Source of the DNA: Annona cherimola
Lineage: Eukaryota > Streptophyta > Magnoliopsida > Magnoliales > Annonaceae
Direction of reading: 5' to 3'
NCBI GenBank assembly: GCA_030490835.1
Contig: CM059972.1
Coordinates: 41,767,452-41,831,451, forward strand
Length of the DNA: 64,000 nucleotides
Position numbers and translations under genes: made by a program. Shown here one piece after another: positions 60,594 to 64,000 of the stretch (position 1 is its first letter; each line of letters opens with the position of its first letter). The notes below the pieces were generated by a model. That model saw nothing but the letters and a program-made list of their open reading frames with translations, did no database searches and was not told the origin of the DNA.

Positions 60594-62210
60594 ATGGCTC
60601 CAAAGTCCAGACCTCCCAAATTAGCTATCTCAAAGCCCTCTCTCAAACCTGTTCCCCGACAGTCTACATCCCGTACCGACGACGAAGTGCCTAGGAGACA
60701 ACGTACTTCCTCAAAGCGAGCCCGGGAAGAACCATCCACTTCTAATGGCCGTCGAGTGCGTTTTCAAACGGGAACTCCGTCAACCATAGCTGGTCGTGAG
60801 GAACAACCCCAAACCTCACACAGCACTCAATCTGGGGCAAGAAGGAAAGGCAACATAGCTGGGAAAGCTCAAGTGTTGAAAATGCCGACTACGTACTTCA
60901 AAACCGAACTCCAGCACAATCGGTTCTATAAACACTTCTACGAGCGGAAGGTATTCATTCCTAAAATTATTGATTTCAAGTTTCTGAAAGATTATGGGTC
61001 AGATATAGAAGATCTATTGGAATTCCAAGGTTGGACCAAGTTGCTAAAGGAAGATGAAAGAGTCTATCCGGATCTAACAAGAATTTTCTACTACTTATGG
61101 GATGAGGAATACTATAGCAGTTTTGTAAAAGGAGTTAACATGTTCTTTGGAGTTGGGGTAACTCCAAATTTGGAAGGAGCAATGATAAACATCGGACAGA
61201 TACTTGAGGTTCCGCATGTAGATGAGCCACTCCCTGCAGACCTCTCACTTGATCAAATATATAATCAGCTCACTCGGAGCAATAAATATCATCCAGGGAT
61301 CAAGTTTCTGCATTACATGGATCTGTCTCCAAGGCTACGGGTTCTACGTCTGTTGATAGCCCACTGCATCTACCCTAAGGGCGGAGGACGGAATCAACTG
61401 AACCCTCAAGAAGCTGGGATACTACGGAAAATCGTGAACAGGGTAAAAGTCAGTCTTCCTCGTTTGTTCATTGAAGCCCTCAGCTGCAGAAAGGATAATC
61501 CACGGGGAGTTCTACCCTACGGCACCTGGATCATGAAGATTCTTGAGCATTTTGAAGTGGATATTGAAGGCGAGCCCTTCGAAGTACTAAAATCCACTAA
61601 TGCAATCAACAAGGCATTGATCCAGAGAATGAAGATCAATGTGCATGAACTCAGGGACGAAGCAGAAGCTCCTGAAGAGGAAAGACGAGCACATACTGAG
61701 GGGGAGCAGCCTCCAGAAGCCCAACCGGCTCCACCACAGGATATCCCTGAGGAGCCAGTCTCTCCCATGTCACTTGGATCCTTCTCTCCACGGGGATCAG
61801 CCATTCCAGATCCGGCACCTCAACCATCATATCAGGACATAACTCTACAGACCATTCGAGATGAAATAGCTACCCTACGAGATGAAATGGGTCGACAGGA
61901 AAACAGAGTTACCAGTCTCATCTCTGGAGTCCTCACAGCCATCATGGACATGCATTCCCGACAAGATCGTATCGATCGGGAAATACGCACTATCAGATAC
62001 CATCTAGCATCTGGGCGTCACCGTAATCAGCCCATACCCGAACTAGATCCGTTTGAATCCGGATCAGTTCATCGAGATCCAACCCCCGCACCTGTTTCAT
62101 CCTCCTACTCGTCTGCTCATGTTCGACCCGTCAAACCTACTCAATCTTCATATCCCATTTCCAAATTTCAATTCACCAAATCCTTGGTAATTGAATCTCA
62201 TTTTGAGTGA
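60594..62210 (+). CDS. Intact ORF3 of the copia element, putative plant transposon protein family, 538 aa
   Basis: An uninterrupted 538-codon ORF lies between pol and the polypurine tracts, where Sireviruses carry an env-like ORF. Residues 1-90 are basic, rich in Ser/Pro/Arg (KRAREEPSTSNGRRVRF), and nuclear-signal-like. About 95-350 form a globular domain with FYKHFYERKVFIPKI, FYYLWDEEYYSSFVKG, YHPGIKFLHYMDLSPRLRVL, CIYPKGGGRNQLNPQEAG and NPRGVLPYGTWI. I assign this to the putative plant transposon protein family (PF20167), whose function is unknown. About 350-410 is acidic and Pro-rich. About 415-475 is a predicted coiled coil (IRDEIATLRDEMGRQENRVT). I see no signal peptide or membrane anchor, so it is not a typical envelope protein. 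It stays open while gag and pol are dead. Confidence 0.75.
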   Translation: MAPKSRPPKLAISKPSLKPVPRQSTSRTDDEVPRRQRTSSKRAREEPSTSNGRRVRFQTGTPSTIAGREEQPQTSHSTQSGARRKGNIAGKAQVLKMPTTYFKTELQHNRFYKHFYERKVFIPKIIDFKFLKDYGSDIEDLLEFQGWTKLLKEDERVYPDLTRIFYYLWDEEYYSSFVKGVNMFFGVGVTPNLEGAMINIGQILEVPHVDEPLPADLSLDQIYNQLTRSNKYHPGIKFLHYMDLSPRLRVLRLLIAHCIYPKGGGRNQLNPQEAGILRKIVNRVKVSLPRLFIEALSCRKDNPRGVLPYGTWIMKILEHFEVDIEGEPFEVLKSTNAINKALIQRMKINVHELRDEAEAPEEERRAHTEGEQPPEAQPAPPQDIPEEPVSPMSLGSFSPRGSAIPDPAPQPSYQDITLQTIRDEIATLRDEMGRQENRVTSLISGVLTAIMDMHSRQDRIDREIRTIRYHLASGRHRNQPIPELDPFESGSVHRDPTPAPVSSSYSSAHVRPVKPTQSSYPISKFQFTKSLVIESHFE

Positions 62211-62492
62211 TTGACAAAAAGGGGGAGATAGAATAGAGTTTTGAGTGAGTTTTAGGACATGACATAGGTTTTAGAGTTTTTGGGTTGGGTAGCTTGTATA
62301 TAGGTTTTATTTTTGCTTTGCATTGTAATCCGTATGAATCATGATGATATGAAATTTGTTTTATGCTCTAATATTTATTTTATGCTTTGTTTGAAAGATA
62401 TTTGATGTTCTGTTTTTGAAATTATATGAATATGTTTTTCTTGAAAGGTAAAAACTCAAATTAGTTTTGTCAATCATCAAAAAGGGGGAGAT
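62211..62492 (+). other. ORF3-LTR interval with two polypurine tracts
   Basis: AAAAAGGGGGAGA occurs at 62216-62228, just after the ORF3 stop, and again at 62479-62491, touching the 3' LTR. Both sit in TTGACAAAAAGG / CATCAAAAAGG contexts. The LTR-proximal copy is the probable primer for plus-strand synthesis. Duplicated tracts are typical of Sireviruses. Confidence 0.85.
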
Positions 62493-63350
62493 TGTTGGAA
62501 ACAATAGTTAAAACAAAAAAAAGTTGACCAAAGCATAAGTTTTGATGATTAACAAATTCAAATTTGAGTATAAATTGATTACTAATGAGTGTGATGAATG
62601 TCTTGAGGAATGAAAATCAGCCAAGTCGATTCCCTCCTCTATATATAGACACTCAAGCAAACGTGGATAGACACAAGATAGAGTCTAAAAAGAGGAAAGA
62701 AGTACAAGCAAGAGTTCTTATTTGCTTTTCTCTAAATTCGAGTGATCTATACACTTTCAAAGGAAGAACAAGCTTCAAAGTTGCGATTTGCTTCAACGAA
62801 ACACAATCGGTTGCTCGTACAGATTCTTCCTCAAGCTGAAACTTGCTACAGAACTCAGTAAAGTGTAGATCTTCTTTATTTTTACATTATTGATTGTTTT
62901 AGTGCTTGGTTTAAGTTTGGTGATTGAAACCAAGACGTTGCAAGTAGAGTTGTGATTGGAGTGTAACTCATCACCTACTTATGTTGATTGTATATGCCCC
63001 CTAGAGCTTGAATCTAGAAGAGAGCAGAGGCTCTGGTTGTACATGCCTCCTAGAGCTAGAATCTAGAAGAGAGTGGAGACTCTAGTTGTATTCGTGGAAT
63101 ACATAGTGGAACCCAAGTCACAAGAGGTGCGAGCTTGGAAGAGTGGAGTAGGGAGGTTGCCCGAACCACTATAAAATCTTGTGTGGTGATTTATATTTCT
63201 GCTCTCTATATTATATTGCATTCCATTTTGTTTCTTCAAAAAGGGGACTAGATTAATCCGGGGTAAAAGTTTCTGTTTAAGTTTTAAATTTTCATAATAC
63301 CCAATTCACCCCTCCCATCTTGGGTAATTGCCATTAACTCGGGACCAACA
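62493..63350 (+). mobile_element. 3' LTR of the plus-strand copia element, with 835-bp internal deletion
   Basis: It starts TGTTGGAAACAATAG and ends GGGACCAACA, 858 bp against 1693 bp in the 5' LTR. The joint at about 62631-62635 is ATTCCCTCC; it fuses the sequence after 53598 of the 5' LTR to that at 54429 through a shared TTCCC. Nearly all AGTCGACT palindromes are lost; the TATA box is kept. Confidence 0.95.
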
Positions 63351-63355
63351 CATAT

Positions 63356-64000
63356 GGGGTCTTTTTCAATATTGCTCTAATGGTAACTCGGTTTAATACA
63401 TGACAAGCTGTACTTACAGCTTCACCCCAAAATCTCTTGGACAATTTACTCTCATTTAGCATGGTCCTAGCCATTTCCTGTATTGTCCAGTTTTTTCTTT
63501 CAACAACTCCATTTTGTTGAGGAGTTCTTGGTGCAGAAAATGTATGGTGAATTCCTTTTTCATTGCAAAATTCTATGAATCGACTATTTTCAAATTCACC
63601 ACCATGGTCACTTCTAATGGAAATGATTGAACTTTGTTTTTCATTTTGCACCAAATTTGAAAACGAGACAAACATCGAAAATGCTTCATCTTTGCTAGCT
63701 AAGAGTATAATCCAAGTAAATCTAGAAAAATCATCCACAATTACAAAAAACATACTTTTTCCCACCAAGAGTTGAAATTTCCTGTTTGGTTGAAAATGAC
63801 ATTTTTGGTTGTTTAGATAGTTGACAGGCTTTACAAATTTTATCTTTGTCATATTTGAGCTTCGGTAAGCCTCGTACCAAGTTCTTTTTCCATAATGTTT
63901 TAATATTTGACATATTTATATGTCCAAGCCTTGTATGCCATTTCCATGGATCATTTTCTATAGCTATTAGACATTTTCCTTCTAGGTCATCAAGACAAAC
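63356..64000 (-). pseudogene. Copia integrase segment of the minus-strand element, continuing out of the window
   Basis: The minus strand encodes protease end and integrase: the zinc region near 63940-63830 (KICKACQLSKQ), then the core with FSRFTWIILLASKDEAF, SDHGGEFENSRF and TPQQNGVVERKNW, ending at KKTPY where the plus-strand element interrupts it. A 57-bp stretch is missing near 63775, removing the segment with the first catalytic Asp (HMDLYGP in the sister), and a 1-bp insertion follows. gag and the 5' LTR lie beyond the window. Confidence 0.85.

Larger units (their letters stand above)
53456..63350 (+). mobile_element. Near-complete Sirevirus-like Ty1/copia element, TSD catat
   Basis: Order: 5' LTR 53456-55148, PBS, gag, pol (protease, integrase, reverse transcriptase, RNase H), palindrome tract, ORF3, two polypurine tracts, 3' LTR 62493-63350. 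It is flanked by catat at 53451-53455 and 63351-63355. Integrase before reverse transcriptase marks Ty1/copia. A large Gag, an extra ORF after pol and duplicated polypurine tracts fit Sireviruses. It inserted into integrase of a minus-strand member of its own family. Gag and pol are dead; ORF3 is open. By eye I count about ten substitutions over the ~858 aligned LTR bases, so the insertion is fairly young. Confidence 0.93.

Noticed and set aside
60202..60624. A 140-codon Ser/Leu/Pro-rich ORF upstream of ORF3
   Set aside because: It is a low-complexity translation of TCTCTC-type leader sequence. The sister copy does not keep an equivalent ORF in this frame.
60594..62210. ORF3 as a classical retroviral envelope protein
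   Set aside because: No signal peptide, furin-like site or transmembrane segment is visible. The position is env-like but the protein is not.

Overview
This is nuclear DNA from a flowering plant. It holds one intron-rich housekeeping gene set among nested LTR retrotransposons, MITEs and a SINE. The species cannot be read from the sequence; the long AT-rich introns and element density suggest a medium-to-large, probably non-grass genome. No bacterial-type operons, CRISPR arrays, rRNA genes or standalone tRNA genes were seen.

Layout. (1) 1-9250: minus-strand Ty3/gypsy material. An Athila-type element (start of its 3' LTR at 1-54, an ORF3 relic, protease, Gag) has lost reverse transcriptase and integrase. 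It abuts the 5' part of a second Ty3 element (Gag, an extra ORF upstream of Gag, PBS, LTR). (2) 9251-15136: two related long Ty3-type LTRs on the minus strand, one inserted in the other. (3) 15137-18641: LTR and MITE relics, then the upstream region of the gene. (4) 18642-39828, plus strand: a complete ARP5 gene (actin-related protein 5, INO80 chromatin-remodelling complex). It has 12 coding exons that splice in frame to 722 codons over 21.2 kb. Its introns carry a solo LTR, small TRIM-like LTR elements, a tRNA-derived SINE, MITEs and TIR elements. (5) 40247-44221: a cluster of foldback MITEs separated by (TA)n tracts. (6) 44222-64000: a nest. A plus-strand Ty3 LTR is interrupted by a minus-strand Ty1/copia element with Sirevirus-like organisation. 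That element is interrupted in turn by a 2.5-kb solo Ty3 LTR (TSD gcata) and by an almost complete plus-strand element of its own family (53456-63350, TSD catat).

How the parts relate. ARP5 is the only gene judged functional for the plant. The retroelements are decayed, mostly by in-frame stops that look like C-to-T or G-to-A transitions at Trp, Gln or Arg codons, as expected for methylated DNA. The exception is the 538-codon third ORF of the plus-strand copia element (60594-62210). It is uninterrupted although gag and pol beside it are dead. Its domain resembles the broken ORF3 of the Athila element at the other end of the window, so one protein family occupies the env-like position of both a Ty1 and a Ty3 element. 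The same copia family carries many AGTCGACT palindromes, both in the LTR upstream of its TATA box and again just before ORF3.
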